A stretch of 17,780 nt of DNA, from positions 1-17,780 of the forward strand of contig CAUAFG010000032.1 of NCBI GenBank assembly GCA_958428235.1. Direction: 5' to 3'. Positions 8,201-12,977 of this stretch are shown here, piece after piece. Both the position numbers and the translations under genes were made by a program. Source of the stretch: Faeciplasma sp900553675. GTDB lineage: Bacteria; Bacillota; Clostridia; Oscillospirales; Ruminococcaceae. Below the pieces are notes generated by a model. It searched no databases. It saw only the letters and a list, made by a program, of their open reading frames with translations, and was not told where the DNA came from. The first letter of the stretch is position 1. Every line of letters begins with the position of its first letter.

Positions 8201-9257
8201 CGCGCTCCCTTTAAAAAAGAAGCGCGGAATACGCACCCTTATTTCAGACGACAACCTTTGGCTGCCCTACGCCGTCTGCGAATACGTTGAAAAAACAGGG
8301 GACGAAAGTCTTCTTTCGCTCGGCGTGCGGTACTGTCAGGGGATTGAAATAAAGTCGGGAGAGCGCGAAATCTACGGCGAGGTCTACCCCACCGCCCTGC
8401 GGGAGAGCGTTTACGTCCACTGCAAGAGGGCTATAGATTTCCGGCGCGGCAAGGTTGGCGATCACGGACTTATGCTGATAGGCACGGGCGACTGGAACGA
8501 CGGCTTTAACAGCGTCGGCGAAAAGGGCAGGGGCGAATCGGTCTGGCTGAGCGAGTTCTTTATTTTAGTATTGAAGAGGTTTTCGCGCCTATGCCAAGCC
8601 GTCGAGCCGGAATACGCCGAATCGCTGATCGCGGAAGCCAATGCGCTTGAATCGGCGATAGAAGCCGCAGGAAAAGACCCCGAATGGTACAAGCGCGCCT
8701 ACTTCGACGACGGCACACCCCTTGGCTCACAAGATTCTCAGGTCTGCAAAATCGACTCGATTGCGCAGTCGTTTGCGCAGTTTGCCCATCTTGCGGACGA
8801 GGAATTTACAAAGCGCGCGCTCTTGGCGGCATACGAGCGTTTAGCGGACGTTAAGCGCGGGGTTATAAAGCTCTTTGCTCCCGCAATAGGCAGGCGTTTT
8901 AATCCCAAAGCGGGATATATTCAGCACTACCCGGAGGGGCTAAGAGAAAACGGCGGGCAGTACACCCACGGCGCGGTGTGGCTGGGGATGGCTCTGAACC
9001 GCGCAGGGCTTCACGAGGAGGCAAAACAGGTACTTGACGCGCTGAATCCCATCCTCCGCTCCGAAAACGAGGGCTACCGGCACTACGGCGTGGAGCCTTA
9101 TTATATGAGCGGAGACGTTTACTCCAATCCCGGGTGCTATTCCCGCGGGGGATGGTCGATATATACTGGGTCGGCGGGATGGATGTATAGGGCGGCGATT
9201 GAGGTTTATGGGGAAGCTGAGGGCGATTGCGCCGCCCCAGTTAAGAGAGAAAAGTGA
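2205..9257 (+). CDS. Cyclic beta-1,2-glucan synthase (GT84 + glycoamylase-like + GH94), NdvB/ChvB-like
   Basis: The 2350-residue membrane protein has the full order of cyclic beta-1,2-glucan synthases. Hydrophobic pairs lie near residues 228-276, 615-660 and 732-775. Between the first two is a GT84-type transferase core with the DFD motif (Asp437/Asp439), His547-Asp548 and a RADRWIRGD motif (Arg582-Trp583). The glycoamylase-like cyclisation domain spans about 850-1200 (YNWYE at 876-880, FEFFMPEL from 1013, ISES at 1054-1057, YMAHH at 1146-1150). Two beta-sandwich regions start near 1232 and 1675. The GH94 alpha-barrel (about 1905-2340) shows GAYGFRDQLQD from 1955, HWWH at 1996-1999 and GDWND with the expected catalytic Asp2099 or its neighbour Asp2096. 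The ATG at 2205 is chosen because AAAGGA lies 9 nt upstream. Proteobacterial homologues run to about 2,800-2,900 residues; this one is shorter, mainly at the N-terminus. UDP-glucose is the expected donor. A role in a Gram-positive envelope is inferred only. Confidence 0.88.
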   Translation: MSNLVTVSSLRGRIKRAGREMSAIWQELCRYGCKTDSQTFFADNYHTVFMSIEYLLGYPRTARVGADSAFADRIIGLGDNSLPSSDEIIKAARLSGGICPEEVENLRFELTERLVILCHKSVKGGFEGIERYITLLADISSLDEERINDALNPVCSALKSDRGYSCSDSASKAYYRERIYRLAKKQGAEPSDLSRELTEKSRNDSAELTCLLGLRRSYNKAAGLKKTLLYIAAAGLPAVTLDILLSAAVLDSPWAALVLFLPLLEACKSVADGVIMRFAKRTPVLRLDPSGGEVSNTRCAIVLSAALNGVQSADSLYERLYRLYAANPQENIPITAVCDLAPEQMPVTSDDRAVISCLDEVIAKLNAICPDKFSCLVRKRTYSETQDEYMGLERKRGAIIELARFMQSVNDSSAKSFYAILGSAERLRGINYICAVDFDTEPYIDSVSELIAVMLHPANSPVVSEGRVVSGCAISAPRMITRLDSSLSSGFARGMGGIGSISSYDRESLDFWQSAFGRGSFCGKGLIYLPAMLECCAWLPKEKILSHDILEGELLNTLYVPDVIFTEGFPKSAVSYYKRADRWIRGDVQNLRFVFSGGFGAVSKLKLSENLRRAITPISVIAALLCGFIVIPETAAPIAAIALAGYLFPYVCGLIKTVLHEGISPRRFFSGLLGQGSFCLIRLFYETVMLPTAAVKSLRAVVTAVFRMSTGKRLLEWTTSAAADRSASDPAVYFMIPEILAIALLFSPTYLIRLIAVPMCIMPIVLLVGSQRADIEARPRLSWRDSKELSRDIANMWSFYADYVTESDNWLPPDNVQFSPVYRICHRTSPTNIGMYLVSVLAACDRRLISPKTMCARIAHTLDSLECMEKYHGNLYNWYETKTLELCPNPYVSSVDSGNLVCSMVALKEGLREYTDVFKPIESLIERLDRLISDTDLGIFYDDVKGLMAIGINPATGSLDRSRYDFLMSEARLTSFYAIASRQVPKSHWLRLSRTAISSGFYSGCASYSGTMFEFFMPELFIKSPESSLMYESLKYALWCQKSYAQSLNRPYGISESGYYAFDSMLSYRYMAHGVPKTGLKRGLWADYVVSPYSTYLSLGYSPAAAMENLSKLREYGMYSRYGFYEALDFTSRSRSGSEPEAVKSYMAHHVGMSIIAAVNALQDGIFQKRFMRDKNVLGASELLCERVNLGRQVYEDILMRPQIKTAQPSETQSEAFSDISCFKPRTKLLSGGEYTLVLTDGGISIAKYRGKNVYSATRDNILRPHGAFFGVSDGETSVSFTLLPDYSSGGECEFEDGGVSYYKNTPRLRAGMRVSLLKSFPCEIRSFALSNTGDKPLKATLFGYIEPSLADDSAEEAHPAFNKMFVDPDYDPELRLITVSRTDSEPNGSCFIAVGFVEDVPEAVSFNREEVLTRPEGLRGLFARAKAIPQSYISTPDPCVFVRTELELPPKSQAELHMFIICADSKEAAVNISKELRSRFLRQEYIQGASGAGSRLADRLLSAILFAADLGLEQAEAVRKNCLPLTALWELSVSIDIPLILLKLNDRNDREKLYAYLEAYRRLTLSGIGVQLAVIYDDGGRYEREHYTALVAACKEFGVDGLIYSTGGIIPIDRAAVRQELIDLVTAYARHISSDEIIREYEKADSTAPVILERAGRVLLTPEKEVALGGFINGGESYVINSNPRLPWCHVLSSRQFGTLVSDMSLGFSYAFNSRELRLTPWDNDTARDNIGERLILKTSDGRFIDLIQGSTAVFSPYKAEYLFKGWGYSGSAELSVSDKGLCKRLLVKIRTDSPAELMYYTEPCLGFSRRHSSLILPEIADGVLLLSSCASEVKGWMSLSCSQKCRFATLRGEILSGNWAPSCEISGECAAASIVSLEKTDITELDFYLSYAMDKQAAANMPKWFAEQTSTKERAISYDNYPDYLRPLAKEWLRYQALHARIYARTGFYQCSGAYGFRDQLQDAVCIIAENPSVCKAQILRCCMAQFEEGDVLHWWHALPLKKKRGIRTLISDDNLWLPYAVCEYVEKTGDESLLSLGVRYCQGIEIKSGEREIYGEVYPTALRESVYVHCKRAIDFRRGKVGDHGLMLIGTGDWNDGFNSVGEKGRGESVWLSEFFILVLKRFSRLCQAVEPEYAESLIAEANALESAIEAAGKDPEWYKRAYFDDGTPLGSQDSQVCKIDSIAQSFAQFAHLADEEFTKRALLAAYERLADVKRGVIKLFAPAIGRRFNPKAGYIQHYPEGLRENGGQYTHGAVWLGMALNRAGLHEEAKQVLDALNPILRSENEGYRHYGVEPYYMSGDVYSNPGCYSRGGWSIYTGSAGWMYRAAIEVYGEAEGDCAAPVKREK

Positions 9258-9270
9258 AGAGAGAAAAGTT
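9244..9270. repeat. Purine-rich repeat overlapping the glucan synthase stop codon
   Basis: The stretch AGAGAGAAAAGTGAAGAGAG and its continuation is the purine-strand counterpart of the tracts at 1-58 and 734-770. Those contain AGTGAAAAGAGAA when read in reverse complement. The TGA stop of the glucan synthase gene (9255-9257) lies inside this repeat, and its last residues (KREK) are encoded by it. Confidence 0.55.
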
Positions 9271-9275
9271 GAGGA

Positions 9276-9299
9276 GTCGGCTTACGCCGACAGGATTTT
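9276..9299 (+). terminator. Hairpin after the glucan synthase gene, weak terminator candidate
   Basis: GTCGGC-TTAC-GCCGAC (9276-9291) is a perfect 6-bp stem with a 4-nt loop, followed by AGGATTTTG. It begins 18 nt after the stop codon. The T run is short, so it may be a weak terminator or a REP-like hairpin. Confidence 0.4.
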
Positions 9300-9357
9300 G
9301 AGACGCGTCGCCGGCTTCCGCCTTGCTCCGCTTCTGCACTCACTACCCACCAAAATT

Positions 9358-9631
9358 AAAAAAGGACACAGTAGAGCAAATCACCAAGTATCTCTTCAAG
9401 GAACCGAAGTACGATTATCAAAGTAATAGAAGAACCACAAACCACGGTCTGGGCGAACAAACTACCACCAAGGAACGGCAGTAAATTCAAGCCATCAAGC
9501 CCTCACACATATCATAGTGAAAAGTGCGGAAAAGGGGTAGAGGGGTGAAGGGAAAGAGGATATAAAAGGGAGAACCGTGAGAAGCAGTAAGTGCTGCGCA
9601 CTAACTGCGGGCGGGGGAAGTCCGCACTTTT
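9358..9631. repeat. Dispersed ~275-bp element, copy 1 (possible structured RNA)
   Basis: This block matches 17439-17716 along its whole length at roughly 80% identity by eye, in the same orientation. It starts with AAAAAAGGACA. It contains CTTC-AAGGAACC-GAAG, a second AAGGAAC motif about 70 bp on, and then a purine-rich segment. A perfect 11-bp pair closes the 3' part: AAAAGTGCGGA (9520-9530) with TCCGCACTTTT (9621-9631). Inside it is the hairpin 9584-9608 (two 5-bp stems around an A-A mismatch, 3-nt loop), within a 37-nt block (9576-9612) identical to copy 2. The conserved pairings suggest a structured RNA or a non-autonomous element. No transposase or terminal duplication was seen. The sense strand is undetermined. 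Confidence 0.7.
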
Positions 9632-9659
9632 GTTCGGATTTTGCTCTTCCCCCGCCCGC
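9607..9659. repeat. 14-bp perfect G/C-rich inverted repeat
   Basis: GCGGGCGGGGGAAG (9607-9620) pairs perfectly with CTTCCCCCGCCCGC (9646-9659) across a 25-nt loop. The loop contains the right arm of the closing stem of the dispersed element (9621-9631), so the two pairings are interleaved. They could be alternative folds or form a pseudoknot. Copy 2 of the element lacks the second arm. A terminator role is unlikely because no T run follows on either strand. Confidence 0.6.
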
Positions 9660-9674
9660 CCTTAGGGTCATCCC

Positions 9675-9838
9675 CCTTACCCCCTGCAGGCAGTATGACA
9701 GATATCAAACGGCTCACCTTGTGGAGCGAACTATCCTTACACACTACCCCGCAGTCCGTCGGACAGGTCACAAACGGCTCACACGGAGTAGCGAAGCTTC
9801 CTTACATACATCCCCGCAGGCAGTCAAGCAGATAACAA
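9675..9838. repeat. Tandem repeat, about 2.6 units of 60-65 bp
   Basis: Units begin with CCTTAC at 9675, 9735 and 9800. They share a GCAG(G/T)C(A/C)GT segment and, in the first two, AAACGGCTCAC (9707-9717 and 9772-9782) followed by a GGAG/AGCGAA segment. The third unit stops after the GCAGGCAGTCAAGCAGATA portion. The units are diverged, so this is an old repeat. No convincing open reading frame is present; together with its neighbours it fills the gap between the glucan synthase and nitroreductase genes. Confidence 0.6.
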
Positions 9839-9849
9839 CCTCCAAACAT

Positions 9850-9887
9850 CAAAAAAGAGAGTACAAGCCACCCTGACCTGTACTCCC
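9850..9887 (-). terminator. Intrinsic terminator of the galK-trmB-nitroreductase operon
   Basis: On the minus strand GAGTACA and TGTACTC (9859-9885) form a 7-bp stem. It is extended by a further GTC/GGC pairing after single mismatches, and is followed by TCTTTTTTG. It starts 24 nt past the nitroreductase stop codon. Confidence 0.75.
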
Positions 9888-9909
9888 TGATTATATCTAT
9901 TCTATTCTC

Positions 9910-10794
9910 TTACTTCTCCGCTCCGCCGATAGCCTCCAGAATATTAACCCCATCCACCGTCGCGCCTTTCAAATCACAAGAATCAAACCTTGCGTTCCTC
10001 AGCTCGACGTTTTTAAACTCGGCGTTGTTCATCTCAACACATCCGAACTTCGCGCCATCCATGGTAAGACCGCCGAAGCTCGAATTTTTGAGATTGATAT
10101 CCCCAAAGCTTGCGTTCTCCATGTTGATGTCGGTGAATTTTACGTTTTGCAGATTGATATTATTAAAGGTCGAATCCGGAAGACCCACGTCGTCAAAGAC
10201 AGCTTTGGGAAGCCACGCGCATCTGAGGGTGTAAGGTGTCTGCTCGCTCTCCTCCGGCTTGGCGGAAGCTTCGGGCAGCTCGCCGACGAACGTTGTAACC
10301 TCGTCGATCGGCTTTCTTGCCCTCGGCGGGATTTTTGCGGTCGGCTCGCCTATCGGCAAAAGCGCAACCGGCTTGTATTCTGCGGGGATATTAAGCACCT
10401 CGCGGCATTTTTCCTCGTTGTATCTGCCTAAGATACATCCTCCCAGACCGATATCCACCGCCGCTAAAAGCATATTTTCCATGGCAAGGGCGGTGTCCTG
10501 AATCACGAACTTTGCGGTCTTCTCGTTTTTGCCAAAGCGGGCTTCGATGGCACTGCCGTCGGTGCAGACAACGAAAATCACCGGAGCAGTGGAAACCCAA
10601 TCGTCGGTAAATTCGCTAAAACGCTTGCGGACGTCGGGGTCGGTGACGCAGTAAAAGTGCCAAGATTGCAGATTGCAGGCACTCGGCGCGTTCACTGCCG
10701 CCCTTAGGATATAGCGGATCTCCTCCGCCGTAACAGGGCGGTTTGTGTAGGAGCGGGTACTCCGTCTTTCAAATAATGCGGTTTTAAGTTCCAT
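9910..10794 (-). CDS. Nitroreductase-family flavoprotein with C-terminal pentapeptide-repeat tail
   Basis: The 294-residue protein joins two parts. Residues 1 to about 165 are an FMN-dependent nitroreductase domain. It shows RRSTRSY near the N-terminus, the FMN-pocket segment PSACNLQSWHF at about 37-47, and a GLGGCILGRYNEEKCREVLN segment with the following ALLPIGEP. After a proline/glutamate-rich linker, residues 208-287 form eight ten-residue repeats of the type (A/S)xFxx(I/V)xLxN, that is about 16 pentapeptides expected to fold into a right-handed quadrilateral beta helix. The start is set at the ATG at 10794, which has AGAAAGGTG 7 nt upstream; an ATG 21 nt further up lacks such a site. It is last in the galK-trmB operon (45 bp after trmB) and ends at a terminator. 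Substrate and the role of the tail are unknown. The fusion is unusual. Confidence 0.85.
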   Translation of the reverse strand: MELKTALFERRSTRSYTNRPVTAEEIRYILRAAVNAPSACNLQSWHFYCVTDPDVRKRFSEFTDDWVSTAPVIFVVCTDGSAIEARFGKNEKTAKFVIQDTALAMENMLLAAVDIGLGGCILGRYNEEKCREVLNIPAEYKPVALLPIGEPTAKIPPRARKPIDEVTTFVGELPEASAKPEESEQTPYTLRCAWLPKAVFDDVGLPDSTFNNINLQNVKFTDINMENASFGDINLKNSSFGGLTMDGAKFGCVEMNNAEFKNVELRNARFDSCDLKGATVDGVNILEAIGGAEK

Positions 10795-10839
10795 TTTAGC
10801 ACACCTTTCTGTCATAATAGTTTGTTGATGGGTTGGGAG

Positions 10840-11520
10840 CTATCCCTTAAAATATGCTTCAAGTCGGTATATCGGCATACCCATATCGGAAAATCTCTGC
10901 TCGTACTCGGTGACTATGTTGTCCTCCATGCCGTCGGCGTGAAGGTCGAGCGAGATGTTTTTAAGGGTGAAGCCGCACTCGGAAAGCTCTTCGATTGAAA
11001 ACTCAAAGAATTTGCGGTTGTCGGTCTTCTGGTGAATCTCCGCGCCTGGGGCTAACAGCTTTTTGTAGATTTGCAGGAAATTGCGGTGGGTCAGTCTGTG
11101 CGCGGCGTAGCTCTTTTTCGGGAACGGACAGGAAAAGTTGAGATACAGCCGTGTGATGATCCCCTCCGGAATGAATTTTTCAAGATACTGCGCGTCGCAC
11201 CGCAAAAGGTAGAGATTTGGCAGGTTCATGGCTATCGCCTTTTCTGCCGCGTCCACAATAACGTTTGAGGTGCGCTCCACTGCTAAAACGTTGATATCGG
11301 GATTGCGCCTTGCAAGCTCGCAGGCAAACTGCCCCTTTCCCGCGCCTATCTCCATCACAGCGGGGTTGTCGTTGCCGAAAAGTCCTTTAATGTTAAGATA
11401 TTCCTTTTCTATTACCGAGGTTTGAAAGTTTCTGTCCTCGCAGTTTAGTATTATCAGCCTGCCGGTTTTGCGGCAAGCCTCAAGCCGCTCGTCCAGATTA
11501 GCCTTTCTTCTCATTCTCAT
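10840..11520 (-). CDS. trmB: tRNA (guanine-N7-)-methyltransferase TrmB, variant active-site motif
   Basis: This 226-residue SAM-dependent methyltransferase is expected to make m7G46 in the variable loop of tRNAs. The SAM motif EIGAGKGQF is at 57-65. The TrmB-specific region at 127-136 reads LNFSCPFPKK, and KTDNRKFFEFS (165-175) and TEYEQRF with PIYRL near the C-terminus agree with the family. Canonical TrmB proteins have a catalytic Asp in an SDPWPKxRHxKRRL motif. Here the Asp is Cys131, the Trp is Phe, and the RH/KRR basic residues are largely replaced (SYAAHRL). The SAM fold is intact, so the gene is not obviously broken; it may be a lineage-specific TrmB or a paralogue with altered activity. 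The start at 11520 has GGAG about 10 nt upstream. It lies 44 bp after galK in one operon. Confidence 0.8.
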   Translation of the reverse strand: MRMRRKANLDERLEACRKTGRLIILNCEDRNFQTSVIEKEYLNIKGLFGNDNPAVMEIGAGKGQFACELARRNPDINVLAVERTSNVIVDAAEKAIAMNLPNLYLLRCDAQYLEKFIPEGIITRLYLNFSCPFPKKSYAAHRLTHRNFLQIYKKLLAPGAEIHQKTDNRKFFEFSIEELSECGFTLKNISLDLHADGMEDNIVTEYEQRFSDMGMPIYRLEAYFKG

Positions 11521-11564
11521 GCCGGTTCGTCTCCATTTTTGTGATATTTTACTTTACTATGTGT

Positions 11565-12806
11565 TTACAGCTCGACTTCCGTTCCGCCTACCGGACGGAT
11601 GTTAAGCACATGACAGCTGTCCTCGCCGAACACCTGCTCTATCCCCTTTTTAAAGCCTTCAAGAGCGTTTGTGGGAACAAACGCCTGAACCGTTCCTGCA
11701 AAGCCGCCGCCATGTACCCTGAAAGCGTGAGGGTCGGCGTTTTCAAGAAGCTTTTGGCAGAGATACAGTGCCAAAGACATACTCTGCTGACTGGGCTGCG
11801 AAGCCGCAAACACGTTTTGCAGATACATATACGAGCTTTCGCCCGAAGCGGTAACAGTCTTTAAAAACGACTCAAAATCGCCGGATTTTAGTGCTGCGCA
11901 AAGCGCGTCGACCCTGTCATTTTCGTCGAAGAAGTGCAGGGCGCGCAGAACGGCTCTGTCACCGCATTTCTCGCGGATTTCGGACATATTGTCAAAAACA
12001 TCCTGCCTTGTAAGTTCCCTCAGATAGCCCTTGCCCAGAACTGCGGCAACCGACTTCATCTCCTGCGGGACGGCAGCGTATTCCGGCGTTAGCTCGGCGT
12101 GGCTTCCCTTGGCGTCGATAATGCAGAGGTGGCAGTCGTTGGCGGCAAGGTCGAAGCTCATGGATTCTATCACCGACTTGTCGGTGTCGGCAAAATCGAT
12201 TGAGATAAAGCCTCCGACCGAGGAAGCCATCTGATCCATCAGACCCGAGGGCTTGCCGAAGTAGACGTTTTCGGCGTACTGTGCTATCTGCGCTATCTCA
12301 ACCGCGCTCACCCTGCCGTCGCAGTAGATGCCGTTTATAATCTCGCCGATAAGCACCTCGAAAGCTGCCGAGGAGGAAAGTCCCGAACCCTTTAAAACGT
12401 CCGACGAGGTGTAAGCCATAAATCCGCCGACGTTATATCCCCTTGCCTTGAGCCCTGCGCACACGCCTCTTATAAGGGCTGCGGAGTGGGTAAGCTCCTC
12501 CTCGTGAACAGTGAGATCGGAAGTATCTACAACGTCAATCTTGTCAAAGCCCTCCGACTTAACGCTTATAATGCCGTCGTCGGTGGGAACTACCGCCGCG
12601 ATTATATCTAAGTTTACGGCGGCAGCGGCTACCTTGCCGTGGTTATGGTCGGTGTGGTTGCCGCAGACCTCGGTTCTGCCCGGGGCGGAGAAAAAGCGGG
12701 TCGGCTCCTTGCCAAAAAGCGAGGCAAATTCAGAGCGGATAAAGGAGTATCTTTTTTCGTGTCTTGCGGTGTTTTCGGGGTAAAGCGAAACAAATTTTGT
12801 CTTCAT
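11565..12806 (-). CDS. galK: Galactokinase-type GHMP kinase
   Basis: The 413-residue cytosolic kinase is expected to phosphorylate galactose to galactose-1-phosphate using ATP (Leloir pathway). All three GHMP motifs are present: the signature APGRTEVCGNHTDHN at 41-55 with Arg44, the ATP loop GSGLSSSAA at 140-148, and HGGGFAGT at 365-372. The catalytic Asp is Asp191 in GKPSGLMDQ. The usual sugar-binding GEHTDYN is GNHTDHN here, so the Glu that contacts the sugar is Asn50. That variant is, from memory, common in clostridial galactokinases. The ATG at 12806 has AAAGGA about 11 nt upstream. It is the first gene of the operon galK-trmB-nitroreductase. No galT, galE or galactose transporter is in the window, so substrate specificity is assigned by family only. 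Confidence 0.87.
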   Translation of the reverse strand: MKTKFVSLYPENTARHEKRYSFIRSEFASLFGKEPTRFFSAPGRTEVCGNHTDHNHGKVAAAAVNLDIIAAVVPTDDGIISVKSEGFDKIDVVDTSDLTVHEEELTHSAALIRGVCAGLKARGYNVGGFMAYTSSDVLKGSGLSSSAAFEVLIGEIINGIYCDGRVSAVEIAQIAQYAENVYFGKPSGLMDQMASSVGGFISIDFADTDKSVIESMSFDLAANDCHLCIIDAKGSHAELTPEYAAVPQEMKSVAAVLGKGYLRELTRQDVFDNMSEIREKCGDRAVLRALHFFDENDRVDALCAALKSGDFESFLKTVTASGESSYMYLQNVFAASQPSQQSMSLALYLCQKLLENADPHAFRVHGGGFAGTVQAFVPTNALEGFKKGIEQVFGEDSCHVLNIRPVGGTEVEL

Positions 12807-12829
12807 AACTGTAACCGTCCTTTGTTTGA

Positions 12830-12865
12830 ATTATATTGGTATTTTTTATAAAATTATTAACATTA
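12830..12865 (-). promoter_or_regulatory. Possible promoter of the galK operon
   Basis: The minus strand has a perfect -10 box TATAAT at 12830-12835 in very A/T-rich DNA. The best -35 match (TTAATA, 19 bp away) is poor. The transcript would have only about 17 nt of leader, which still covers the AAAGGA ribosome binding site. An upstream pair, TTGTAC and TATAAG with 19 bp between, is an alternative. Confidence 0.3.
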
Positions 12866-12896
12866 AGCTTATACTTTTCGCCGTTATAAATTGTAC

Positions 12897-12945
12897 AAAA
12901 AATCGCCAGCAAAATCCATCGCCCTGCGATTTTGTGGCGATTTTC
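12897..12945 (-). terminator. Intrinsic terminator after the SEDS gene, possibly bidirectional
   Basis: Arms 12897-12916 and 12928-12944 pair over about 17 bp (ATCGCCA/TGGCGAT and CAAAATC/GATTTTG, with one bulged base). The minus strand then runs into TTTTTTG. The plus strand is followed by TTTTCTTG, so it could also stop transcription the other way. It begins about 35 nt after the SEDS stop codon and insulates the galK operon. Confidence 0.85.
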
Positions 12946-12977
12946 TTGTCTACAGTTTAAACGGCGAATAGTATTAA

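Noticed and set aside
9358..9631. Known housekeeping RNA or group II intron fragment
   Set aside because: No recognisable RNase P, tmRNA or SRP signature, no intron domain V sequence and no intron-encoded protein. The presence of two copies also argues against a housekeeping RNA.
9675..9838. Possible CRISPR-like array
   Set aside because: The repeats are long (60-65 bp), diverged, contiguous without unique spacers and only about 2.6 in number, and there are no cas genes in the window.
9577..9876. Open frames of 99 and 64 codons on the plus strand after the glucan synthase
   Set aside because: They run through the repeat element and the tandem repeat. The translations are low-complexity and the apparent reading frame is not kept between repeat units.
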